From assembly GCA_046484325.1 (NCBI GenBank), contig JAWOJB010000058.1:1-25823 (forward strand): 25,823 bases of DNA. Direction: 5' to 3'. The notes below the pieces were generated by a model. That model ran no database searches and was not told where the DNA came from. It saw only the letters and a list, made by a program, of their open reading frames with translations. The position numbers were made by a program, and so were the translations under genes. The stretch comes from JAWOJB01 sp046484325. Lineage in GTDB: Bacteria; Actinomycetota; Acidimicrobiia; Spongiisociales; ZC4RG35. Shown piece by piece: positions 7,030 through 13,657 of this stretch. Each line of letters opens with the position of its first letter. Positions within the stretch are counted from its first letter, which is position 1.

Positions 7030-8445
7030 GTGCGTCGCCGCTTCCTGCTCGCCCTGCTGCTCGTGCTCGCGGCCTGCACCACGCCGGCCGCCGACCCCAC
7101 GACCACCGCCCCCTCCACTACTTCGCCCTCCACCTCCCTGCCGGCGTCGGTCGATACCGCGCCGGTCGACGAGACGGCGCCCGACCGGCGAGACTTCGAC
7201 CTCGCCGGCTGCGAGGAGCCCGGCGACTTCGCCCTCCTGTGCGAGGCCGTGGAGCTCGTCTCGGTGTACTACGTCGACGACGTCGAGGTCGCCGACCTCG
7301 CCGCGGCCGCCGCGCTCGGAGCGGCCCAGGCACCCGACGACTCGTGGTCCGCACCGTTCACGTGCGCCGTGCCCGATCCCTCGTTCGCTCCGGTGTGCGA
7401 GCGGGCCGTCGAGCGAAGCTCGAGCCCGCTCGCGGCGGCCGAGGCGGCGGTGGCGGGGATGGTCAGGTTCGCCCTCGATCCGAACAGCTCATACCTCGAC
7501 GCCGCCGCCCTCGCCGCCAGCCAGGAGGAGCAGCGGGGACGGGTCGAGGGGATCGGCGCCCTAGTCGCCACCGAGGATCGGACCGCCCCGGACCCCGCCT
7601 CCACGCCTTGCCCCATCCTCTCGGACACCTGCCGCATGGTGATCGTCTCCACGATCGAGGGCAGCCCCGCCACGGCGGCCGGCGTCCTCGCCGGCGATGA
7701 GATCGTCGAGGTCGACGGAGAGCGGGTCGACGGATGGACGATCGAGGAGGTCACCTCACGGGTCCGCGGCCCCGCCGGGACCGATGTCATCATCGGCGTG
7801 CTCCGTGCCGGCGCCGAGCTCCGGTTCGCGATCACTCGGGCGGCGATCGAGATCCCCGTGGCCCAGTGGGAGGTCGTGGACGATGGCGTCGGGTACCTCC
7901 GACTCAACCTGTTCACCGAGAACGCCGACGAGCAGGTCCACATAGGCCTCGAGGAGCTGATCGAAGCCGGGGCGACCACCATCGTCTTCGACCTGCGGGA
8001 CAATCCGGGGGGATCGCTCGACACGGCGGTCAGGGTGGCGAGTGAGTTCCTGGCGGAGGGGCTCGTGCTCAAGACCGTCGGCCCCGGAGAGGAGACCCCG
8101 TATCCGGTAGTCGCGGGCGGGGCGGCAACGGATCCCTCGACCGATGTGGTCGTGGTGGTCAACCGTGGTAGCGCCTCGGCCTCCGAGGTGGTGGCCGGGG
8201 TGCTCCAGGAGACAGGGCGGGCGATCCTCGTGGGCGACCGGACCTTCGGCAAGAACACGGTCCAGCGGCGGTTCGGCCTCTCCAACGGCGGGGCACTCCG
8301 CCTCACCATCGCCCGCTGGACCACCCCCGATGGGCTCGACTTCGGCCTGACGGGGCTCGAGCCCGACGTGGGGGGGGAAGTGGCCGCCTCGCTCAGCCGG
8401 CCCGAGGTGGTGGCCCGGGCGCTCGAGCTCGCCGCCCTCGGCTGA
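7030..8445 (+). CDS. Lipoprotein S41 (CtpA/Tsp-type) carboxy-terminal processing protease
   Basis: A 471-residue exported protease. The signal peptide ends in the lipobox LAAC with Cys16, so the protein is probably lipid-anchored outside the cytoplasmic membrane. A Thr/Ser/Pro-rich linker follows (residues 17-45). A helical region comes next, then a PDZ domain (about 190-280, with GSPATAAGVLAGDEIVEVDG). The S41 catalytic domain carries Ser383 in GSASASEV and Lys408 in GDRTFGKNTVQ, 25 residues apart as in Tsp and D1P. Six further cysteines come in pairs, at about residues 61 and 72, 114 and 125, and 199 and 206, suggesting disulfides. The start GTG 7030 is chosen because it begins the signal peptide directly. 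The gene is convergent with msrA, 18 bases apart. Confidence 0.93.
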   Translation: MRRRFLLALLLVLAACTTPAADPTTTAPSTTSPSTSLPASVDTAPVDETAPDRRDFDLAGCEEPGDFALLCEAVELVSVYYVDDVEVADLAAAAALGAAQAPDDSWSAPFTCAVPDPSFAPVCERAVERSSSPLAAAEAAVAGMVRFALDPNSSYLDAAALAASQEEQRGRVEGIGALVATEDRTAPDPASTPCPILSDTCRMVIVSTIEGSPATAAGVLAGDEIVEVDGERVDGWTIEEVTSRVRGPAGTDVIIGVLRAGAELRFAITRAAIEIPVAQWEVVDDGVGYLRLNLFTENADEQVHIGLEELIEAGATTIVFDLRDNPGGSLDTAVRVASEFLAEGLVLKTVGPGEETPYPVVAGGAATDPSTDVVVVVNRGSASASEVVAGVLQETGRAILVGDRTFGKNTVQRRFGLSNGGALRLTIARWTTPDGLDFGLTGLEPDVGGEVAASLSRPEVVARALELAALG

Positions 8446-8463
8446 GGGTTGTCGCGCCAGCGC

Positions 8464-9105
8464 TCAGAGCCCCGGGAACGGGATCCCGGTGTTGGCGTGG
8501 CAGTCGTAGCCTTTGGGGTTCTTCCCGAGGTACTGCTGGTGGTAGTCCTCGGCGTAGTAGAACCCGGCCAGCGGGGCGATCTCGGTGGTGATCGGATCGA
8601 AGCCGCGAGCCTCGAGCACCTCCTGATAGAGATCGCGCGATCGCTTGGCCATCTCGAGCTGGGCGTCGGTCGTGGTGTAGATCGCCGACCGGTACTGGGT
8701 CCCCACGTCGTTGCCCTGGCGCATGCCCTGAGTCGGATCGTGGTTCTCCCAGAAGACGCGAAGGAGGTCGGCGTAGGGGACCTCGACCGGGTCGTGGAAG
8801 ACGATCACGGCCTCGGCGTGACCCGTCCGGCCCGAGCACACCTCCTCGTAGGTCGGGTTGGGGGTGGCGCCACCGGCGTAGCCCACCGCCGTGCTGAACA
8901 CGCCGGGCGTGAGCCAGAACCGCCGCTCGGCCCCCCAGAAGCACCCCATGCCGAAGACCGCCTGCTCGAGGCCGTCGGGGAACGGGGGGACGATCTGCCG
9001 GCCGTTCACGAAGTGGAGCTCGGGCACCGGAGTCGGGGTCTCGCGTCCGGGCAGGGTCCGTTCCTGCGGGGTCGGGTCGGGAGACCTCCTCGTGAACCAA
9101 CTCAT
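8464..9105 (-). CDS. msrA: Peptide methionine sulfoxide reductase MsrA
   Basis: A 213-residue MsrA, which reduces the S epimer of methionine sulfoxide in proteins. Catalytic Cys55 lies in FGMGCFWGAERRFW, followed by GYAGGATPNPTYEEVCSGRTGHAEAV and the DPTQGMRQGNDVGTQYRS block, all family hallmarks. A cysteine near the end (YDCHANTG) is a likely resolving residue. About 50 residues precede the core, including FTRRSPDPTPQE, without a signal peptide; such extensions are common in actinobacterial MsrA. The start ATG 9105 follows a TAGCCT box by 7 bases. It is divergent from the coiled-coil cell-wall protein gene, and no msrB is nearby. Confidence 0.96.
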   Translation of the reverse strand: MSWFTRRSPDPTPQERTLPGRETPTPVPELHFVNGRQIVPPFPDGLEQAVFGMGCFWGAERRFWLTPGVFSTAVGYAGGATPNPTYEEVCSGRTGHAEAVIVFHDPVEVPYADLLRVFWENHDPTQGMRQGNDVGTQYRSAIYTTTDAQLEMAKRSRDLYQEVLEARGFDPITTEIAPLAGFYYAEDYHQQYLGKNPKGYDCHANTGIPFPGL

Positions 9106-9112
9106 CCCAAGC

Positions 9113-9118
9113 AGGCTA
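9113..9118 (-). promoter_or_regulatory. -10 box (TAGCCT), leaderless start of msrA
   Basis: TAGCCT on the minus strand, 7 bases before ATG 9105. Confidence 0.6.
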
Positions 9119-9170
9119 GGCGCGACCGGGAGCTAGCGGCAGGCCGTTTTCCTCATCGGCGGGGCGCCGG

Positions 9171-9176
9171 TACCCT
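9171..9176 (+). promoter_or_regulatory. -10 box (TACCCT) of the coiled-coil/transglycosylase gene
   Basis: TACCCT lies 10 bases before ATG 9187, the longest spacing in the set; the transcript would have a leader of about three bases or none. No Shine-Dalgarno is present. Confidence 0.5.
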
Positions 9177-9186
9177 CGTCCCTGCG

Positions 9187-10371
9187 ATGCGTGTCCGTGC
9201 GGCCGCCCCGGCCTGGCTCGTCGCTTTCTGCCTCCTCGCCACCATCCTCACCGGCGGCGTTCCGTCGGCGCGCGCCCAGGCCGGAGTCGACGGAGCCGAG
9301 CGGGAAGCCGGCGAAGCGGAACGCGCGGTCGATCAGGCGCGGAGGCTGGTCGACGAGACGGTGGCAGACCGGGACAAGCTCGAAGCCGAGCTCCTGACGA
9401 CGCTCGACGAGTACCAGGCGGCGGCCGAGGAGCTCGTCGAGGCCGGTCGCAACCTCGACCGGGTGGGGGCACAGCTCGCCCGCACCGAGGCCACCGCCGT
9501 CGAGCTCGAGGTCAACCTCGAACAGCAGCTCGTGCTCGCCTACATCGAGGCCATCGCCTCGCCGGGGACGCTCGTGTGGTCGAGCGACTCGGTCGAGGAC
9601 GCCCTCCTCGTGGGCAGCACGCTCGAGACCACCTCGGCGGACACCTCGTCCTCGATCGGGCTGCTGGCCGTGAGCCGCAGCCAGCTCAAGGAGCTGCAGC
9701 AGGAGTTCAGCGCCGAGCGGGAGCACGTCGCCGCGCTGCAGGCAGAGTTGGAGGCCGACGCCGAGAGGCTGCAGGCGCTCTTCGAACGGGCCGATGCAGC
9801 CGTCGCCGCGGCGTTCGAGGCGGCCCGGGTGGCGGAGGCCTCGTACCGGGCAGCCCTCGACGACGTGGCCCTCGCCCGGGCTAAGGAGGCCGACCGGAGG
9901 CTGCAGGAGGAGGAGAGCCGGCGACGGGCCACCGCCACCACGACGACCACCGCCGGCCCCGCATCCGGCGGCGGCGCCACCACCACGACCACGACGCCGG
10001 CGACGACCTCGACGACCCGGCCGCAGCCGCCGCCGTCCACCGGCCCCGGTACCTACCGGGCGGCGGTCGAGCGATGGCGGAGCATCGTGTCGGCCCATTT
10101 CCCGGCGTCCCGGGTGGAAGAGGCGCTCCAGGTGATGCAGTGCGAGAGCGGCGGCGACCCCGAGGCCAGGAACCCCTACACCGGGGCATCCGGGCTGTAC
10201 CAGTTCATGCCTGGGACCTGGGCGGTGACGTCAGTCAAGGCCGGCGTGGGCGACCGTTCGGTCTTCGACGGCGAGGCGAACATCATCGCCGCCGCCTGGC
10301 TCGGGGCCTACTACGAGTCCGTGGGCCAGGACTGGTGGCGACCCTGGCACTGCAAGCCCTGGTCGTACTGA
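9187..10371 (+). CDS. Exported coiled-coil protein with a C-terminal lysozyme-fold transglycosylase domain
   Basis: A 394-residue protein in three parts. A signal peptide (residues 1 to about 32, ending SARAQA) is followed by a long Ala/Glu-rich coiled coil (about 35-245) like the N-terminal domains of CwlO and of mycobacterial RipA. A Thr/Pro linker (about 248-285) then leads to a small SLT/Rpf-like domain. Catalytic Glu320 lies in MQCESGGDPEARNPYTGASGLYQFMPGTW, the classic E-S-G then GLYQFMPGTW pattern. It should cleave peptidoglycan glycan strands outside the cell, and the coiled coil may tether or activate it, as FtsEX-type partners do for CwlO. That partnership is inference; no ftsEX lies here. 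Paired cysteines in the domain (QCESGG and the final WHCKPW) may form a disulfide. Confidence 0.85.
   Translation: MRVRAAAPAWLVAFCLLATILTGGVPSARAQAGVDGAEREAGEAERAVDQARRLVDETVADRDKLEAELLTTLDEYQAAAEELVEAGRNLDRVGAQLARTEATAVELEVNLEQQLVLAYIEAIASPGTLVWSSDSVEDALLVGSTLETTSADTSSSIGLLAVSRSQLKELQQEFSAEREHVAALQAELEADAERLQALFERADAAVAAAFEAARVAEASYRAALDDVALARAKEADRRLQEEESRRRATATTTTTAGPASGGGATTTTTTPATTSTTRPQPPPSTGPGTYRAAVERWRSIVSAHFPASRVEEALQVMQCESGGDPEARNPYTGASGLYQFMPGTWAVTSVKAGVGDRSVFDGEANIIAAAWLGAYYESVGQDWWRPWHCKPWSY
9928..10020 (+). repeat. Thr-codon-rich (ACN) low-complexity stretch
   Basis: Runs of ACC/ACG codons encode TATTTTT- and TTTTTTPATTSTT-type stretches in the linker of the transglycosylase. 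It is codon-level low complexity rather than a regular tandem repeat. Such linkers commonly span the peptidoglycan. Confidence 0.6.
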
Positions 10372-10408
10372 GCCGGGTCCATCCGCCTCCAGGCCCGGGA
10401 TGTTCCCA

Positions 10409-11488
10409 TCAGGTCAGCGCCTGCCCCGAGTCGGGGTCGAAGAGATGGACGCGTCCGATGTCGACCTCGAGCTCGAGCGGGTCGCCCGGATGGAGCCGGA
10501 GCTCCGACCCGGCCACCGCCGAGAATGCGGCCGAGCCGGCCGCCCCCAGCCCGAACCGCACGAACGACCTGGATCCCTCGTAGGACACGAGGCCGACGGT
10601 TACGTGGAGGCAATGGTCGAACGATGACGAAGGGCCGGCCGGGGTGAGATGGTGGGGCCGGATCCCCGCCACCACCCGCCCGGGCCGGATCCGTCGAGGC
10701 AGCCGGATCCGGTCGGATCCCATCCGGAGCCAGCTGTCGCCTCCCTCCCTCTCGACGGCCGCCGGGATGAGGTTCATCGGCACCGCCCCGGCGAACCCGG
10801 CGACGAACGTGTCGGCGGGGTGCTCGAAGAGCTCTCCAGGCGATCCCACCTGGTGGAGACGGCCGGCGTCGAGGATCGCCACGCGGTCGGCGATGGCCGC
10901 CTCCTCCCAGTCGTTGGTGGCGAGCACCGTCGTCACCCCCTGGTCGGCGTGCAGCCTCCGGATCTCGGCCCGGAACCGACGGCGGATACGGGCATCGGCC
11001 TTGGCGAGCGGCTCGTCCAGCACGAGCACCCTGAGGTCGCGGGAGACGGCGCGCCCGGCGGCCACCATGCCCCGCTCACCGCCCGACAGGGTTGGCGGCA
11101 TCCGGTCGAGCAGCGACCGGATCCCCAGCCTCCCGGCCGTGCGATCCGCCTCTTCCTCGGCGTCCCCCCGACCGGTCCCGCCCACCCGCCGGGGGAAGGC
11201 GAGATTGCCTGCGACGTCGAGGTGCTCGTACAACGCCTCGTTCTGGAACACCATGCCGACGCCGTTCCGCCAAGGCTCGATGCCGTCGACCGGACGCCCG
11301 TCGATGAGAACGGCACCCGCGGTGGGGAGGGCGAGCCCGGCGATGAGCCGCAGCACGGTGGTCTTCCCACAGCCCGAGGGCCCGACGAGGGCGAACAGCT
11401 CGCCCGGGGCGATGAGCAAGGACAGGTCCTCGAGGACCCGCTCGCCGCCGATCTGGTGCGTGACACCGACCAGCTCCACACCGACCAT
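10409..11488 (-). CDS. MalK/UgpC-like ABC importer ATPase with an altered H-loop
   Basis: A 359-residue ATPase of the CUT1 sugar-importer type. The nucleotide-binding domain has Walker A GPSGCGKTT (Lys42), Q-loop VFQNEAL, signature LSGGERG and Walker B LVLDEP. About 120 C-terminal residues form the TOBE/regulatory domain, including AGIRPHHLTP, so the length is normal. Three motifs depart from consensus. The switch histidine, MalK His192, is Asn192 (ATNDWEEA). The D-loop is LAKADA instead of LSNLDA. The segment after the signature is GMVAAGRA instead of QRVALARA. No permease or binding protein is nearby, so it may serve distant importers as MsiK does in Streptomyces, if it still hydrolyses ATP. 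The start ATG 11488 follows TACGAT by 6 bases. It is divergent from glgX. Confidence 0.85.
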   Translation of the reverse strand: MVGVELVGVTHQIGGERVLEDLSLLIAPGELFALVGPSGCGKTTVLRLIAGLALPTAGAVLIDGRPVDGIEPWRNGVGMVFQNEALYEHLDVAGNLAFPRRVGGTGRGDAEEEADRTAGRLGIRSLLDRMPPTLSGGERGMVAAGRAVSRDLRVLVLDEPLAKADARIRRRFRAEIRRLHADQGVTTVLATNDWEEAAIADRVAILDAGRLHQVGSPGELFEHPADTFVAGFAGAVPMNLIPAAVEREGGDSWLRMGSDRIRLPRRIRPGRVVAGIRPHHLTPAGPSSSFDHCLHVTVGLVSYEGSRSFVRFGLGAAGSAAFSAVAGSELRLHPGDPLELEVDIGRVHLFDPDSGQALT

Positions 11489-11507
11489 GCTCCCATCGTA
11501 TGGGAGC
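11489..11507. promoter_or_regulatory. Inverted repeat (8-3-8) at the MalK-like gene start, candidate operator
   Basis: GCTCCCAT-cgt-ATGGGAGC is a perfect 19-base dyad lying directly against ATG 11488. It covers the -10 box of that gene and its presumed transcription start. A protein bound here would block initiation. Confidence 0.55.
11495..11500 (-). promoter_or_regulatory. -10 box (TACGAT), leaderless start of the MalK-like gene
   Basis: TACGAT on the minus strand lies 6 bases before ATG 11488, in the middle of the 8-3-8 dyad. Confidence 0.55.
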
Positions 11508-11510
11508 AAT

Positions 11511-11523
11511 TGCCGTTGCGGCA
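11511..11523. promoter_or_regulatory. Short inverted repeat (5-3-5) between the divergent genes
   Basis: TGCCG-ttg-CGGCA sits between the two longer dyads. Alone it would be unremarkable in GC-rich DNA. Its position in a 60-base spacer makes it a possible third operator half. Confidence 0.3.
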
Positions 11524-11533
11524 CACGAGTTGC

Positions 11534-11553
11534 ATCATGGGGTGCCCCATGAT
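11534..11553. promoter_or_regulatory. Inverted repeat (9-2-9) over the glgX start, candidate operator or start-masking hairpin
   Basis: ATCATGGGG-tg-CCCCATGAT is a perfect 20-base dyad that contains both candidate start codons of glgX (ATG 11537 and ATG 11549). It could be a protein-binding site, or the mRNA stem could hide the start. Confidence 0.55.
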
Positions 11554-13657
11554 CATCGAGCCCTCCGACGGTGTCCGGCTGGGCCCTCGTCGGGACGGCG
11601 ACGGCACGGCCTTCGCGGTGCCGGCCGACGCGGCCGACTCGGTCGATCTCTGCGTGTTCCATCCGGATGGGACCGAGGAGTGCCTCGAGTTGTTCCGGGA
11701 CGACTTCGGCATCCATCACGGTCGCGTCGCCGGGCTGGGGCCGGGCACCCGGTACGGGTTCCGCGCCCACGGTCCCTGGGAACCCGCCCTCGGGCTCCGC
11801 TGCAATCCGGCCAAGCTCCTCGTCGATCCCTACGCCCGGCTGCTCGACGGCGCGGTCAACTGGGCCCCGCCCGTCTTCGGCCACCGCCTTGCCTCGCCCG
11901 AGGATCGGAGCCTACGGGACTCGGCCCGGCACATGCCGAAGTCGGTGGTGGTGGACGAGTCGTTCGACTGGGGCGACGACCGGCCCCCGGCCATCCCGTG
12001 GGGCGACACGGTGATCTACGAGACCCATGTGCGGGGGGCGACGATGCGCCACCCGCTCCTGCCCGCAGAGTTGCGCGGGACCTACGCGGGTCTCGCCCAC
12101 GAGGCGATGCTCGAGCACCTGGTCTCGTTGGGTGTCACCGCCATCGAGCTCCTCCCGGTGCAGGCCTTCGTGTCCGAGTCGCACCTCCACGAGCGCGGCC
12201 TCGTCAACTACTGGGGGTACAACACACTCGGCTTCTTCGCCCCCCAGGCCCCGTACGCGGCCACCGACGACCCGATCCGCGAGTTCAAGGGCATGGTCAA
12301 GCTGCTGCATGCCGCCGGGCTCGAGGTGATCCTGGACGTCGTCTACAACCACACGGCCGAGGGCGGCGAGAACGGGCCCACCCTGAGCTTCAAGGGTCTC
12401 GACAACCCCGCCTGGTACCGGCTCAACCCCGTCGACCGGCGCCACTACCTCAACTGGACAGGCACCGGCAACACGCTGAACCTCGCGCATCCGACCCCGT
12501 TGCGGATGGTGATGGACAGCCTCCGGTATTGGGCCGAGGAGATGCGGGTCGACGGGTTCCGGTTCGACCTGGCGACCTCCCTCGCCCGGGGTGGCGGTGG
12601 CTTCGACCCGATCGGGGGCTTCCTCCAGGCGGTCTCACAGGACCCCGCCCTGCACCGGGTGAAGCTCATCGCCGAGCCCTGGGACGTGGGACCGGGCGGC
12701 TACCAGCTCGGCGGGTTCCCCCGGCGGTGGTCGGAGTGCAACGACCGCTACCGGGACGAGGTGCGCGACTTCTGGCGGGGCACCGAAGGCGTGCTGGCCG
12801 GGTTCGCGACCCGCATCACCGGGAGCTCCGACCTCTTCGAGTGGACCGGACGGCGCCCGCCGGCAAGCGTGAACCTCGTGACCAGCCACGACGGCTTCAC
12901 GCTGTCGGATCTCGTCTCCTACAACGAGCGACACAACGAGGCCAACGGCGAGGCCAACCGGGACGGGCACCCGGACAACCGGTCGTGGAACGGTGGGGTC
13001 GAGGGCCCCACCGACGACCCGGTGATCGGGGAGATCCGCAATCGACGGCGCCGGTCGATGATGGCCACGCTCCTCCTCTCTCAGGGCGTCCCGATGATCC
13101 TCGGCGGGGACGAGATCGGGCGCACCCAGCATGGGAACAACAACGCGTACGCCCAGGACAACGAGACGACCTGGTACGACTGGGACGCGGTCGACGCAGA
13201 CTTCCTCGAACACTGCCGCAGGCTCGTCGCCCTGCGGGCCGACCATCCCACCTTCCGCCGTACCGCCTGGCTGCACGAGGATCCCCGGCCCGGGATCGAC
13301 CGGGTCGGATGGTTCACCCCCGAGGGGAAGGAGATGGGGATCGAGGAGTGGCGGTCGCCCTCCTCGCACGCCGTGACCCTGTACCTCGACGGGGAGGGGA
13401 TCCACGCCGCCGAAGGCGACACCTTCGACGACGACATGCTGCTGTTCTTCAACGGCTCGCCCGACGAGCGGACGTTCGCGGTGCCGCCGGAGATCGACGG
13501 TGGGGGCTGGGTACGGCTGGTCGACACGGCCGATCCCCACGTCGAGGGTAGGCCGGCACCGGGGTTCACGAGCGTGCCCGGCTTCGGCCTCACGGTGCTC
13601 GGCCGCTCGACCTCGGAGCGCTACGTGCCACCGAAGCGCTTCAGACCGGGTCGCTGA
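11549..13657 (+). CDS. glgX: Glycogen debranching enzyme GlgX (isoamylase-type)
   Basis: GlgX hydrolyses the alpha-1,6 branch points of limit-dextrin-like glycogen. The 702-residue protein has an N-terminal CBM48-like domain (about residues 1-140), then a GH13 barrel. Region I is VILDVVYNHT, the nucleophile Asp340 is in VDGFRFDLA, acid/base Glu376 is in LIAEPWD, and Asp448 is in TSHDGFTL. WGYNTLGFFAPQ near residue 225 is typical of the isoamylase/GlgX branch. The start is MIIEPSDGV at 11549; an in-frame ATG at 11537 adds four residues. A long frame further upstream runs through the divergent gene and is spurious. Both starts lie in a 20-base dyad. The 3' end overlaps the convergent glgC by 17 bases. 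Confidence 0.95.
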   Translation: MIIEPSDGVRLGPRRDGDGTAFAVPADAADSVDLCVFHPDGTEECLELFRDDFGIHHGRVAGLGPGTRYGFRAHGPWEPALGLRCNPAKLLVDPYARLLDGAVNWAPPVFGHRLASPEDRSLRDSARHMPKSVVVDESFDWGDDRPPAIPWGDTVIYETHVRGATMRHPLLPAELRGTYAGLAHEAMLEHLVSLGVTAIELLPVQAFVSESHLHERGLVNYWGYNTLGFFAPQAPYAATDDPIREFKGMVKLLHAAGLEVILDVVYNHTAEGGENGPTLSFKGLDNPAWYRLNPVDRRHYLNWTGTGNTLNLAHPTPLRMVMDSLRYWAEEMRVDGFRFDLATSLARGGGGFDPIGGFLQAVSQDPALHRVKLIAEPWDVGPGGYQLGGFPRRWSECNDRYRDEVRDFWRGTEGVLAGFATRITGSSDLFEWTGRRPPASVNLVTSHDGFTLSDLVSYNERHNEANGEANRDGHPDNRSWNGGVEGPTDDPVIGEIRNRRRRSMMATLLLSQGVPMILGGDEIGRTQHGNNNAYAQDNETTWYDWDAVDADFLEHCRRLVALRADHPTFRRTAWLHEDPRPGIDRVGWFTPEGKEMGIEEWRSPSSHAVTLYLDGEGIHAAEGDTFDDDMLLFFNGSPDERTFAVPPEIDGGGWVRLVDTADPHVEGRPAPGFTSVPGFGLTVLGRSTSERYVPPKRFRPGR

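Noticed and set aside
8370..8377. Run of eight G bases near the end of the S41 gene as a phase-variation tract.
   Set aside because: A single short G run in GC-rich DNA is expected by chance, and it lies after the catalytic residues. A similar run occurs in glgB near 16430.
9928..10020. Tandem repeat or CRISPR-like array in the ACC/ACG-rich stretch.
   Set aside because: There is no regular period and no spacers. It is a Thr-rich protein linker in frame.
10649..11548. A 300-codon in-frame extension upstream of glgX.
   Set aside because: It is antisense to the ATPase gene with intact ABC motifs, and GlgX similarity begins only at MIIEPSDGV. High GC keeps unused frames open.
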